A stretch of DNA of 64,000 nt from Apis mellifera (lineage: Eukaryota > Arthropoda > Insecta > Hymenoptera > Apidae): contig NC_037646.1 of NCBI RefSeq assembly GCF_003254395.2, forward strand, positions 124,001 through 188,000. Reading direction: 5' to 3'. The position numbers and the translations under genes were made by a program. Within the stretch, counting starts at the first letter, position 1. Each line of letters opens with the position of its first letter. Under the pieces are notes generated by a model. It worked only from the letters and a program-made list of their open reading frames with translations, did not search any database and was not told the DNA's origin. Shown here piece after piece: positions 22,801 to 34,684 of the stretch.

Positions 22801-25320
22801 AATAGAATATTTTAGAAAAAATTAAAAATATAAAAGAATATTCATGTAAAAGTTTAATATATGTTTTATATTATTATAAAGATTAATATATTTCTATGAA
22901 ATATCTTTAAAAAAGTTAATTCTAAAAGCCATAACAAACATAAAAATTAATATATAAAATTATCGATTATTATACCATATAGTTTATTACAACTTATTAT
23001 AGACTTATTAATTATGTTATAAATAATAGCTCACATTAAACAAAATAAAACTAGAATAAACTGAGAAACTAGAATATTCTTAAATTTATTATATTATCTT
23101 TTTTTTCTTTTCTTCTAAAAAAAAGTTTTATTTTTATTTTCCAAAATACTTAAAAAGAATGGAGATTTACTTAACACATAATTTATGCACAAGATGCCAT
23201 TTCGAATTATAGAAAAACACCACAAGCGAGATATAAAAATAAATTAATTATTTTCGTAGTCCAAATTTAATTATTATAAGATATTAGAAATTTCATTATT
23301 AAGTAATATTAACTAATATTAATTTCTCTGCTGATAAATAATAATCTCAATAAAATAATTATCAAAATATTATGAATAGCTAAATTAAATAATACATATT
23401 TAGGTGACATTTCAAAGCAACTACTATTCGATGTTGACAAATGATTTTTGTTAAGTATTAAAAATGAAATTACTGTGCTGATTTGTAATTATAAAAATTG
23501 ATTATTAAATAGAATAAATTTTATTACTTAGGATTATTTTTTTGACATCATATTTTTATAACTTTATAAATAAATAAATATTCACAAAAAAAACAAAAAC
23601 ATATTTATTTTAATTTTTTTAAAAATAATATATATATACATAATTTTCTAAATATATTCTAATTATATAATACGATTTAATTTAATAAATAAATTTAATA
23701 ATGTAAAATAATGAAAAATATTTTATATTATATATTTTAAATTATATTTTAAAAAATTCTTTTATAAAATTAATCATATTATTATCATATATATCATATC
23801 ATATATTTATAATTTAATCATTCATTTTAATATTTATTGAATTAAATGGTAATTTAAATATTAAACACTTAATGATACATACCATTTGATATAGTTTATT
23901 ATTTAATATTATTTGTAGAAGAACATTTAGAATAATTTTTAAAAAATTGAAGTGAATTTTCATAAGAAAAATTTTATTAATATATTTCTTTATTGATAAA
24001 TATTTAAAAGTATTTATTAATATATAAAAATTAAATACAATTGTTTAATAAATATAATATTATAAAATAATATAATTCAAAAATGAATTTATCATTTTTT
24101 TCTATTGCTAATTTTAGTTATATCTATAAATATCAATAAATATATTATTATTAAAAAACATTAAATTTTTTTCAATTTTTTAACTCCATTATTGTATATA
24201 TATAATATATAATATATATATATATATAAGATATCCCAGAAATGTATATGACTTATCATTGGAAATCTCTCCAAATATTGTTAATTTTTTTTAAATTTCA
24301 TTTAGATTATATTTTCGATGAAGAATCCTTGAATCCAATATTTGATTTGATTATTTTAAACTTTAATGGAATAATTGTAGTAACCCTGATAATCTAGTCG
24401 TCAAAATTTAGAAAGTTTGCAGCTATTTCAACAAGGGTAAAGAATGAAGGTCATAAATGATGAAAGTTGAAATTGTAACATTATAGTAATATAACAAAGA
24501 ATTTCAGATATTAATTATTACTATTGCATATAGACAAGCACTTCAATAGAGGTGGATCATTTACACAATGTGCGTAATAATCACATAACGACGATAGAAG
24601 AAGATGCATTAAGTATTAAAATAACATTAAGCGATATTTGTCTAATCTATGAGTTTTATTACATTATAATGTAATTAATTTTCAATTAACTTTAAAAATA
24701 TTTCTTTAATAATAAATACCATTTTTTTCTAATATTTCTCAAAAAAAAAAAAAATGCAGAAGCTGCAAAGAATGGATATATGGAATTTTTATCATAAGAA
24801 AATCGGCTTTTTCTAATATCATCAATACTTTTAACGTAGAAAATTTAAGAAATTTCTTCTAAAATTACTATATTACGTAAATTATATATTAAATAATCAA
24901 TTGATAAATATTTACGATAGTGCAATAAAGTGAACGATAGATGTATTGATCCAATGATACAATGTAATTTATTTTTCAATTATATTTTATTTATATAACG
25001 CTTTAATCTATTTAACGTTACATGTAACTTTATCAAAAGTTTGTTTATTACTCTTAAGAAAAAATATTTATAATAATTCAGATATTTCAAATATAAAATA
25101 AATGATCATAAATGAAAGTTTTTGCAAAGGAAAATGTTGTTTAAAATTATTTCAGAAATCTGTAGTTTATAAAGATTTCATTTTTTAAACATTATGTATA
25201 TATAAATATTTGTTATATTCAATATATTTTTTTCAATTTACTGTTACTTTATCGATCGTATGAGTTTTGATACGTACTATTATAATTCAATTAATCTATA
25301 TGATTTGTAATTAGTATTTT
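22801..25320. other. AT-rich; one denser block at 24225-24620
   Basis: Mostly featureless. The block 24225-24620 is less AT-biased and begins gatatcccagaaatgtatat, reminiscent of the terminal repeats of some Tc1/mariner elements. It also contains acttcaatagaggtggatca. I could not find a matching inverted end or a transposase motif, so this is only a possibility. A (A)14 run lies near 24740. Confidence 0.45.
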
Positions 25321-25321
25321 T

Positions 25322-25375
<54 letters not shown>

Positions 25376-25482
25376 TATACTATACTATACTATATATATA
25401 TATATACTATACTATACTATACTATAGTATATATACTATATATACTATACTATACTATACTATATATATATATATATATAAA
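25322..25482. repeat. Compound (AT)n/(CTATA)n microsatellite
   Basis: (AT)n for about 50 bases, then (ACTAT)n blocks, a central ctatagtatatatactata palindromic turn, and again (ACTAT)n and (AT)n. The two CTATA blocks with the inverted turn could form a hairpin or cruciform. Confidence 0.9.
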
Positions 25483-25740
25483 GTGTTCTTAAAATATGAG
25501 AACATAAATTAATTGAGGATTTCTAAAATAGTTTCAAGTAACATTTTAATTTGTGAAAACTTTTGTTTCAATATTGTTTACAAATTATTAATTGTTCATG
25601 AATTTAAATTATTCATGAACAATAAATAATCTAATTAAGTTGTTAATAATAATAATAATTTATTTACTTAAAGTGATGCAAAATTGTGCAAGAAAAGATA
25701 AATATACATTTTTTTTAACAAATGTTCTAATAAATTTAGA

Positions 25741-26217
25741 ATAAAAAAAATCGGTAAATTACAGTCTACATTAAATTATAAAATAGTTTATTTCAAATAG
25801 ATTATGTTAAAAACAAAACTAAAAATTGTGATAATAGCTTGAATTTTATTGTCAATGAGCATATTTAATAAAATTTTCATTTTCTAGCATCTAATTTATG
25901 AATAGATATAATTTCCTCGTTAGTATTAAATTCTCATTAGTAATCGAAATAGAAATATAATAACGATGATCATTTCATTTCAATAAAAAAAATCGGTAAA
26001 TTACAGTCTACATTAAATTACAAAATAGTTTATTTCAAATAGATTATGTTAAAAACAAAACTAAAAATTGTGATAATAGCTTGAATTTTATTGTCAATGA
26101 GCATTAAATAAAATTTTCATTTTCTAGCATCTAATTTATGAATAGATATAATTTCCTCCTTAGTATTAAATTCTCATTAGTAATCGAAATAGAAATATAA
26201 CAACGATGATCATTTCA
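25741..26217. repeat. Approximately 242-bp tandem duplication
   Basis: Units 25741-25977 and 25983-26217 differ at only a handful of positions, including a 2-base indel (gcatatttaataaaat against gcattaaataaaat). Each begins ataaaaaaaatcggtaaatt and ends acgatgatcatttca. The second unit runs directly into the family B copy, and its inner part (ttctagcatctaatttatga) aligns with that LTR, so the duplication includes LTR sequence. Confidence 0.92.
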
Positions 26218-26620
26218 CAAATTACTTGTGCATCTCAGTCTTATGACGCACTATCATAAAAACGATCATAAAGATCTTGATCCTCAAGCACCTCAAGCGT
26301 AGCGAAGGCCCATCCTTTGAAATTGTCTTCCAATTCGACTATTTGTTTCTCTAATTTCCTTAATTTTTACGAGAAATAATGAATGGAGGAAAAACCAAGA
26401 TCTGCAACAATCTTTTAAATCAGATTAGAATAAAATAGAATTTGGAGCAGATAAAATTCAATAAATTCAAAATATAGTTAGAATAAGAACAATAGTCGAA
26501 TCAATCGTCAATCAATTAAAGTAAACCACCATTCGTTGATTTAATTTAAGCTCTAATGTGTGATTCGTTTAATAATTCACAATTTTTTAATAATTCATAG
26601 TTTATAACCAATTTCAATTT
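26000..26620 (+). mobile_element. Family B (Copia-type LTR) copy
   Basis: Plus-orientation copy. The blocks aagcgtagcgaaggcccatc, tttgaaattgtcttccaatt, atgaatggaggaaaaaccaa, gatctgcaacaatctttt, aatcagattagaataaaata, tcaattaaagtaaaccacca and ttcgttgattt match 28550-28790 and the reverse of 11930-12180. The outer end lies within the 242-bp duplication. The right terminal GCAATATT block is not clear here. No internal retrotransposon sequence is attached. Confidence 0.65.
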
Positions 26621-28319
26621 TACTAATTTTATACTTATAAATTTCATTTTAAGTTACTGAAATTAGTCAATTGCTTTCAAATGAAATATTATTTAAATTG
26701 TTAGTTCTTCTATCTTTTAATTTTATCATGTTTTTTTCATTTAGATTTATTATTTTTTATTGTTTAAATTATTATGATTTAACAATTTTATTATGATTTT
26801 ATTATCTTTTATTATGATTTTAATTTTTAACAATTTTATAATTATCTCTTGATAACAATCCAGAGAATATCAACATTTTAAAAAAATTTCTATTATTTGT
26901 ATATTTCTATTATTTCTATATTGTATAATATGTAATATGTTTTGAAGATAATGTAATAATTATATATCAAAAAATTTTTTAATAAATAGAATTTTTTATT
27001 GCTTCTACAATAAAACATAATCCAATCATGCATAATAATTTTATATTTTATGATAGGAAATAAAGTAAAAAGAAGTTGACTTCTACTGTTTTTGGAAATT
27101 GCCAAATTGGTTATAAACTATGAATTGAAATTTATTAATATCAAATGCAAATGAGGATAAAATATTTTTTAATATAGTTGCTAATTCAAATTATAAATTC
27201 TGATAAAATTATATATTATTTAAAAAGAAAAAAAAAAGAAAATATTTTATATAAATCTGTTATTATTATCATTATATAATATTATAAAATTTTTTAGAAA
27301 TTTCTTAAAATATTTTTTAAATTATTATTTTATTATTAATTAATTGACTTATTTATTATTATTATTATATTATTTATTCGTATTATGTTATATAGTAAGC
27401 TTTATTTTATAATTTTATCTTTTTATAATAATTTATAATTTATTTATATATTTATTTATTTATTTATATTATATATTTATTTATATATTTATTACATATA
27501 TATTTTTATTATATATTTATATATTATATTATATATATTATATTTATTATACTATTTATTTTATATATATTCTATTTATTATAATGTAATGTATAATTTG
27601 TAATATATAATAAATAATATATGTAATAATAATATAATATATAATAAATTATTAATATTTATATAATTATATTATATTATATATATCGATATTAGCATTT
27701 TTTTTTTTTATTTAATATTATATCTTTAATATATTTCTTATAATATTTTTTATATAATTTCTTTATACGTTTCTTTTTATTCTTTTCTTTTCTTTTATTG
27801 CATATAACTTCCTATTCTCTTCTCCTCTTTTTGTTTTATTTCTTTTTTCCATTCTCTTAATATTTTTTTTAGTCTTTCACTTTTTTTTACATTCTTCATT
27901 CTTTCTTTTTTTCTTTTTTTATTGTCTTTTCATTTCATATTACTTTTATATCTTTCTTTTAATTCTAATTGATCTGCTATTAAAAATTAAAAAATGATCT
28001 GATTTTATTGTTATCTTTGTATTTGTTATTTTTTTTTTCTCTTCATTTTGTAATTATATAATTCATCATTAATGTTCTTCTCGTAAATTCTTCTTCGTTC
28101 TTTCTGTATTTCCAATTTATCAATTCTATCAATATTTTCCGTTCTCCATCCAATTATTTCATTTTTTGTAGCTCTTTTTCTGATCCTCCTTCTTCTTTCT
28201 TCTTTTTTTATTTAATTTTGCTTTATTTTTTTTCTGTATTAAAATCTGAATTTATCCAAATTATTTTCTCTCTTTTTCTATGTTTGATTTAATTTTATCA
28301 ATTTTTTTTTATCATGATT
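26621..28319. other. AT-rich, then T/C-rich low complexity
   Basis: 26621-27700 is AT-rich with many ATTTATT and TATA runs. 27770-28300 is noticeably T+C-rich on the plus strand (ttctttt and cttctcc clusters), a local strand skew. The 70-codon minus frame at 26893-27105 is random-looking. No gene seen. Confidence 0.6.
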
Positions 28320-28890
28320 ATTAAATATTAAGAGTAGGGCATGTGAAATAGTCAGATAATCTGGCTTTTATTTTCTATAGTTCAAGTGCCTCTAATAGTT
28401 ATTTATAAATGGGTATGGTTTTTTAAGTCATTAATATAAACAATGATATCACAACAATTACCATTTTATAAGTCACATTTGCATGCCATACGATGGAGCA
28501 CTGTGGAAATCAGCACAAGAGTTCTAGTGCTCATGCATTGTGGTGCGACCCCGCGAAGACCCATTCTTCGAAACCGTCCTCCAGCGTGACAATTGTCTCA
28601 CCAACCTCCTCTCATTTTCATGAAAAGCATGATTGGAGGAAAACTTAAGCCTCACGACAGTCTTATAGTTGAATTAGAATAAAAATACAACAAATAGAAT
28701 TCAACGGCGATACCGTTTACATCAAAGTACAGTTAGAATCATTACAGTTAACCGTAACAGTATTAAAAGTATCACTATTCATTCACTCAGAACTCATAAT
28801 ATAAACGATTATATAATCCTACGGTAGTTCTTCAGTAGCATGAATTTAAGCACCCTATTTGTGCAATATTCAAAACCTTTCAACTTTAAT
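28320..28890 (+). mobile_element. Family B (Copia-type LTR) copy, best solo copy
   Basis: Blocks in order: ttaagagtagggcatgtgaa, ataatctggcttttattttc, ttataaatgggtatggtttt, ccatacgatggagcactgtg, tgcgaccccgcgaagaccca, gcatgattggaggaaaactt, ttcaacggcgataccgttta, acagttaaccgtaacag, and the end caccctatttgtgcaatatt. It is the GC-richest segment of the region and aligns with 11848-12350 in reverse. The start (U3) side merges into T-rich sequence, so its left border is uncertain. Confidence 0.7.
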
Positions 28891-31236
28891 ATAATTATAT
28901 ATTTTTCTTGAATTTATAACTATATAAATATATATAATTATATACATATATATTTGTGTGTATGTATATATATATATATACATATATTTTTTTGAATATA
29001 ATAAATTTAAATTTAAAAGAAAATATAAAGAAAAAAGACAGAAACAGAAAAAGGGAAAATTATAGAAAGAAATAAAAATAATAATAAATATATATATATA
29101 ATTATTATATTATTATAATATATTTTATAATATTTATTATTAAATTATATTACTTTTTTTATCGTAAATTTATCATTTGTATGCAACTAACTTTTTAAAA
29201 TTTAGAAATAATATTTATATAGGAATTTTATTATAGCGAGTGGATTTTTATCAATTATCAATTGTCAATTAGTTTTAAATTTTAGATTTTAATCAATTAA
29301 TTTATGAATTTTAATTTTTTTAAAAATTTTTTAAAAATTTTAACTTCTTTTAAAAAGTTTTTGTTTTAAATAACAATCTTTTTTTGGAATTTCAATTTTT
29401 TAATTTCCTTTCAAATTAAAATTATTCTTTTAAGATTAAGTTTATAAATAGTTCAATAAATTCCATTTATAAAAAACTTATTCAATTTCGAAAGAAAATT
29501 TTTTTTAAATATTCAAAAAAAAGAGGAAACATTATTTATTTCTTGAAATCTTTGATGTGTTTGAAATTTTTGATCAAACTTCTTTTAATATTTTTAAGTT
29601 CATATTCATTACAATATTGTATTGAAAAAGTGCAATTTTAATTTTTGGTTTTGAAATTTTATATAAAAAAATAAATATAAAAAAAATAAATTTCATTATA
29701 AGAATTCATCATTTAATGTCAACTGAAAGTATCAAATTTTGTCAGATCTTTTGAAATTAACAAATATAATAATAAGCAAATAAAAACTTTATTTAAAGAT
29801 TCATTGCAAAATCAATATATTTCTGTAATAAGAATCTTTCAAATTTTGATTTTAAATATAAACATTGCAAATTTACAATAATTGTCGGATTGATTGAAGT
29901 TAATAATTTTATTCATAATTTCAAACTTTATTTTATTTTAATATTTTGAAACAGAATTTGTTAGTAAATAATACAGTAAAAAGAGTTGAGTTTTATCTTA
30001 TCCTGATATTTTATTTTAACTTTTTTATTTCTGAGATTTACTTCAAGTCTGATATAATAATATAATAATAATTAAACTGATTAATAAACTCGCCTTATAA
30101 AAAATAAATTTGGAAATTCAAATTTATGGAAAATATTGACAAGATTATATATTTTAAAATCAGTCAATTATATTTTTTCCTTAACAAATATAAACAGTCA
30201 ACCGTAATTAATTTAGGAAAAAATTGAATTTCTATAATTTAATTTTCTTTTATAAAAATATGTTTATCACATTTTTGTGATTTTGCTAATAAAAATGAGA
30301 ACAGATTTGTAAAGGAAAAACATAATACTTTTTATTTCAATTACATTATTTTATAATAATTTCTATAAAAATATATATATTTTAATATGAAATTTTATAT
30401 CTTATTCAAATTTATAAGACAATCTGTTCTATTTAATTCATAATAATTAAAATGTAGTTTTCTAACCACTATAAATGTTGTAATCTTATTTTATGAATCA
30501 ATAATATTGGAAATGACATTAAAGTGATATTAAAATGATAAGAAAATTCAAAGTTTCCGAACAGTAAATGTATTGCATATTTTTGTATATTTCATTTATA
30601 TAAATTCCTGATATAAAAATAAACAAATCAGTTTTTCAATATAGTTCAAAGTGCTATATCGATTTAAGAATATGATGTTGATTTCAGTCATAAATAAATA
30701 AATGTCTCTATTCATAAATAATGGCCATGCGATGAAATAGTTATTAAAATTTTATTAACTGTCAAGTAAGCAAAACACGTATTAAAGCATATATTTATAA
30801 AGCTATTGGCAAACAATTATTATTCGGTTATTATTATTTTTATTGCGTAAAATATATTGTCAAACGGACGAAATCATAATGTACTCAAAGAACGAATAAA
30901 AAAACTATTAAAATAATTTTTTTAATATTCTTTTGAATTCTTAAATAAAGAAATATTTACAAAAATGATATGAAAATATTTATTTTAACTTTTTTTAAAA
31001 ATTATGTATTTACATATACAAAAATAATGAATTTTTTTTTATGATTGAATAATATCACAATAGATTTTAAAATAAAAATTTTTCTTTATAATGATTTATA
31101 TTATATTATAATGATTATTTCAAAGACTTGTATGACTTATATGTTTAATAATAATATTATAATTATTTTCAAAGTTTTTCATATAAATATGATTGAACTT
31201 CGTTACCAGCTTTAAATTAGATCATTTAAATATGTA
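28891..31236. other. AT-rich, no gene seen
   Basis: Contains (TA)n near 28965-28985 and many T runs. A slightly denser block at 30640-30900 (gtcaaacggacgaaatcata and neighbours) has no frame and no repeat partner that I can see in the window. Confidence 0.55.
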
Positions 31237-31238
31237 AA

Positions 31239-31255
31239 GGGTGTCCCAAAATTAA
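31239..31255. repeat. Left terminal inverted repeat
   Basis: GGGTGTCCCAAAATTAA. Its inverse is found at 32172-32186, with an inner continuation at 31265-31279. Confidence 0.85.
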
Positions 31256-31349
31256 ATTAAATATTGCAAAATTTGAATTAAATATAAAAGAGAGTTTTAG
31301 TCTTTAGATATTTATTTTTTAAGTAAATCATAAAGTACATAGAATAGGA

Positions 31350-32010
31350 TTATTTATGGAATAACATCGGGCAAATGACTCCATGGCTTTGTTGGCACAT
31401 ACGCACCCTTTCGTCGAAATTCTTCATGACCTTTCTGCATAAGTGGCTGAATTTCATCAATGCAACGTTTAATTTCGTCTTGTAATGCATGTGTGGTTGT
31501 GGGATTGTTGACATAGACTTGAGTTCAAATAACCTCATAAAAAGAAATCTAATTAAATCACATGATCTAGGGGGCCAATTCTGATCACCGAAACGAGAGA
31601 GTACATGACTAGGAAATGTCTCATGCAGTAATTGAATTGTTTCATTGGCTGTATGGCATGTAGTATTATCTTGTTGAAACCACATCATATTGGCTACATC
31701 AATATAATCCAATTGCGGCAGAAAGAACTGTGTTATCATGTCGCGATATCGAGCACCATTAATAGTTGCTGCTTGACTAGCCTCATTCTCAAAAAAGTAT
31801 GATCCGATAATGCCTCCTGCCCAAAATCCGCATCAAACAATAATACGTTATGAGTACATTTGTTTTTCGCTAATCACACGGGTGGGTAGGTTCTCCGAAC
31901 CCCAAACACAGCAATTTTAGCGATTAATAAAACCATCGAAATGAAAATATATGTGAATATTTTGTATAAAATTTTCAAACTGCGGCCACCAAACTTTCAT
32001 TATTTTTAAA
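31350..32010 (-). pseudogene. Broken DDE/D transposase (Tc1/mariner type)
   Basis: The longest frame (31350-31739) has MMWFQQDNTTCHTA (second catalytic Asp in QQD) and GDQNWPPRSCDL. The frame continues open upstream through FWAGGIIGSYFFENEAS until an in-frame TGA at 31833-31835, where a CGA codon may have mutated. Beyond it are HFHFDGFINR, NCCVWGSENL and SEKQMYS; the first catalytic Asp region is altered. After SCDL a frame shift replaces the expected TPLDYFLWG (third catalytic Asp). A family-like end, KVMKNFDERVRMCQQSHG, returns near the stop. If the third Asp is placed by shifting frame, the spacing is 41 residues, as in DD41D (rosa-like) elements. That placement is inference. Confidence 0.85.
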
Positions 32011-32171
32011 ATATTGTTCAATAATTTTTTAATTGTTCAATAATGAAGATACGTTGTTGTATGTCGTATAACGCTCCATTTTTACTAACCCTAAACTCTT
32101 AGCTGTCAAACTTCTTTTTTCAGGGTTGCCAATAACTTAATGCAAAAATAGCGGCAAATTCAAATCTTGCG

Positions 32172-32186
32172 TTAATTTTGGGACAC
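32172..32186. repeat. Right terminal inverted repeat
   Basis: TTAATTTTGGGACAC is the reverse complement of the left repeat apart from the last two G:C pairs, which are lost. The inner continuation is at 32157-32170. Confidence 0.85.
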
Positions 32187-32188
32187 TT

Positions 32189-33719
32189 ATATCATAGAAA
32201 GTGGAATTATAATTTAAATATAGAATAACATAATTTGTTGTATAATAAATTGTAAATAGAATAACATAAATTTACTTTATTTCATTTATATTCAATAAAT
32301 TTATTAATTTAATAATTTTAATTTTTATTTTGTAATTTTTTTTTGTATATTTCAAAGCGATTTGTTTTGAATATTTCAGCAATATTTTGCTGTTCATATT
32401 TTCTTTATCTTTTATATTTTAAATTTCCATTTAAAACATTGATAACTATTTATAAAAATTCTTTTACGATTTCTATAATTTAAAAAAATTGTTCAGAATT
32501 ATGTCCTGATAGTATATTTCAAGATTATTAAAATTGGAGAAGAGAATTTTTTTAATTAAATAAATTATATTATATAAATTTTAATAATAAATAATTTTAA
32601 AATAAATAAATATTAATATTTAAATTTTTATTAATTAATATTTTTAGTAATTAATTTTTGTGGGAATTAAATTATATATATTTATAATATGATTAATACA
32701 ATAAAAATTATATCATAAAATTTTGTTCAAAAAATTAAAATTGATTTCCGTGTATCAATGTATAAAAAAATTAAATATATGATATTAAGATAAATACTGT
32801 ATAATGTATCTCTCTACATAAATAAAATATCGTTTTTATGTTAATTTTATTATTTTATATCTTTTGTAACAATATTAATTGATTTATTAATTGATATTTA
32901 GGAAATCAAATGAAATTTTAAATCAAAATTAATTATTAATTAATAATTTTTGATCTTTAGAAAATTTTTTCAAAATTTATATTTTAAATTTATATTTGTT
33001 TTTTAAGAATTAATTTTCCATTGTTTTATTCTATGTGTTTTCGATTTTGATTTTTGATTATTGTACAACTAAGAAATATTTTTAAAACTTTTAATGCTAA
33101 CTCATAAAAAAATAAATTTTATAAGATTTTATTTATTGGGAGGTTGATGATATGATATGTACTTTGATCAAAAAGCCTTAAAAATTATAATAATTGTTCA
33201 GATTACTAGATTAAATTTATAGTTTTTGAGATATTAATAAAACTTGTATTATATTGAATTTTAAATATCCAATCATAACAGCATGTGCATTAATATATGA
33301 CTATTTATATAAATTGTTTATATATTATATAATAGTTGCATTATATTCAAAATATAACTAGCGTTCGCTATATTTAATTTTAAATTTGAATATGTGAAAT
33401 ACATAAATAAAAACAATTCTTTAACATTTTTTAATCGAAATTATAAAGATTATAGTTACGATAAATACTGAATATAAAACTGGTATTATTATCATTTTTT
33501 ATTCAATTATTATAATTTCAAAAATTATCTCATGCTTTATCTTTGCTCTCTATAGTTTATAAATATTAATTTACTCGTTATATATTGATATACATATATC
33601 ATATATCATATATATACAGTAATAATAAATGCATATATTAATCAATTTCAGACTGCAATTTTTCAAAATAAATCAAGTATTTAAGAAATAAAAGTAATTT
33701 GCAAATAGAAAAGCTAAAA
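32189..33719. other. AT-rich, nothing recognised
   Basis: No frame or structured repeat. A small (ATATC/ATATAT) cluster lies near 33580-33620. Confidence 0.6.
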
Positions 33720-34560
33720 GTTCAATTCATGCAGTCAAGGAAGACAATAGATTCGAAATACGATAAATCAATTCCGCGCACCACGTATCATAAATTCAAA
33801 CATGCGAAACATTCCTATCTATCACTATGAAATCTCGATTATAGCTACCGATCGTTTTGATGAGTTAATGCATTCATATGAATTAAAAGAAATTTCGCCG
33901 TGTAATCCAGAACAAGAATCCACTGTTTACACGAGAATTCAATTTCAATTCTCATTTGAGAAAATATTTGGTAATCCAATTTTATTGGGAAATGTCAATG
34001 AATTTCGTTATATTTGCTCATCATTTTAACGTTCGATTTAAGATTTGCGAATTCTCTCTACTATCCGTTCTATTTGCTTTCATAGAACGTATTTCATTGT
34101 ATCTTCTTAATAAAAATTCTCAAATTATCCTCTGTTCTAATCTGTTCTAATCTGTCAAGAAGAATAGTTTGAATGAATTTTAGTTATTTAAATTGAAGCG
34201 GAAAAAAGATTGGCAGTATGATTACTCTCATCAACTTCAACAGCAAAGCAAAAGATTATGTATTGTTTCCGCAAGATTTAGTATAGGCACGAGAGTTGTG
34301 GTTCATGAGAAAATTTTTGAGTCCCTACCGTGGAAAAGAAATTGCATTACGATTCGAACAATATCACGAAGAAACCAGCATGACACAAAAAATGTCACCT
34401 GATGGTAATTTATTGATTAGATCATCACGAATTGGTATCTTATTAGAAAACGTGTCCATCTTTCAGAAAAGCAAAATATTCATTACATATCAATTATTTA
34501 AGAATTTTAAATTTAGTATATTGCATAAATCGCCATGTGTGTCAATTACAATATAGGAAA
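33720..34560 (+). other. GC-richer island with several short open frames; possible exon or fossil gene
   Basis: In an otherwise stop-dense background this block has frames at 33802-34029 (75 codons), 33956-34150, 34193-34402 (69) and 34296-34556 (86) with mixed amino acids, for example GKEIALRFEQYHEETSMTQ and MSPDGNLLIRSSRIG. I do not recognise a family. A possible acceptor (catctttcag) lies near 34455-34465. The overlap of frames and lack of a clear start, splice pair or second copy leave three options: a real exon, an unrecognised transposon piece, or chance in less AT-rich DNA. Family A copy 4 follows about 125 bp downstream. Confidence 0.4.
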
Positions 34561-34684
34561 ATCAATTAGGTTAAACAGTTTTATTAATAGTATCATATAC
34601 ATACTAAATAATGAAATTTGTGATTGTAGATGTTGATTATTATGATTTTGAACGTGAGCTATTCAAGATATGCGGCATGTTTAC

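Larger units (their letters stand above)
31237..32188 (-). mobile_element. Tc1/mariner-superfamily element with terminal inverted repeats
   Basis: The left end GGGTGTCCCAAAATTAA (31239-31255) is answered at the right by TTAATTTTGGGACAC (32172-32186). A second matching pair lies just inside (GCAAAATTTGAATT left, AATTCAAATCTTGC right), offset by a small indel. TA dinucleotides abut both ends, as expected for TA target sites, though the exact boundary bases are worn. The element is about 950 bp, short for a full mariner (about 1.2-1.3 kb), so it is partly deleted. It carries a broken transposase on the minus strand. Confidence 0.85.

Noticed and set aside
22410..22815. Overlapping frames on both strands
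   Set aside because: Both lie within family C and are not open in copies 1 or 3.
24225..24620. Possible DNA transposon end (tatcccagaaatgtatat)
   Set aside because: No inverted partner and no transposase motif could be found nearby.
25322..25482. CRISPR-like or centromere-like array
   Set aside because: It is a simple AT/CTATA microsatellite without spacers or a longer repeat unit.
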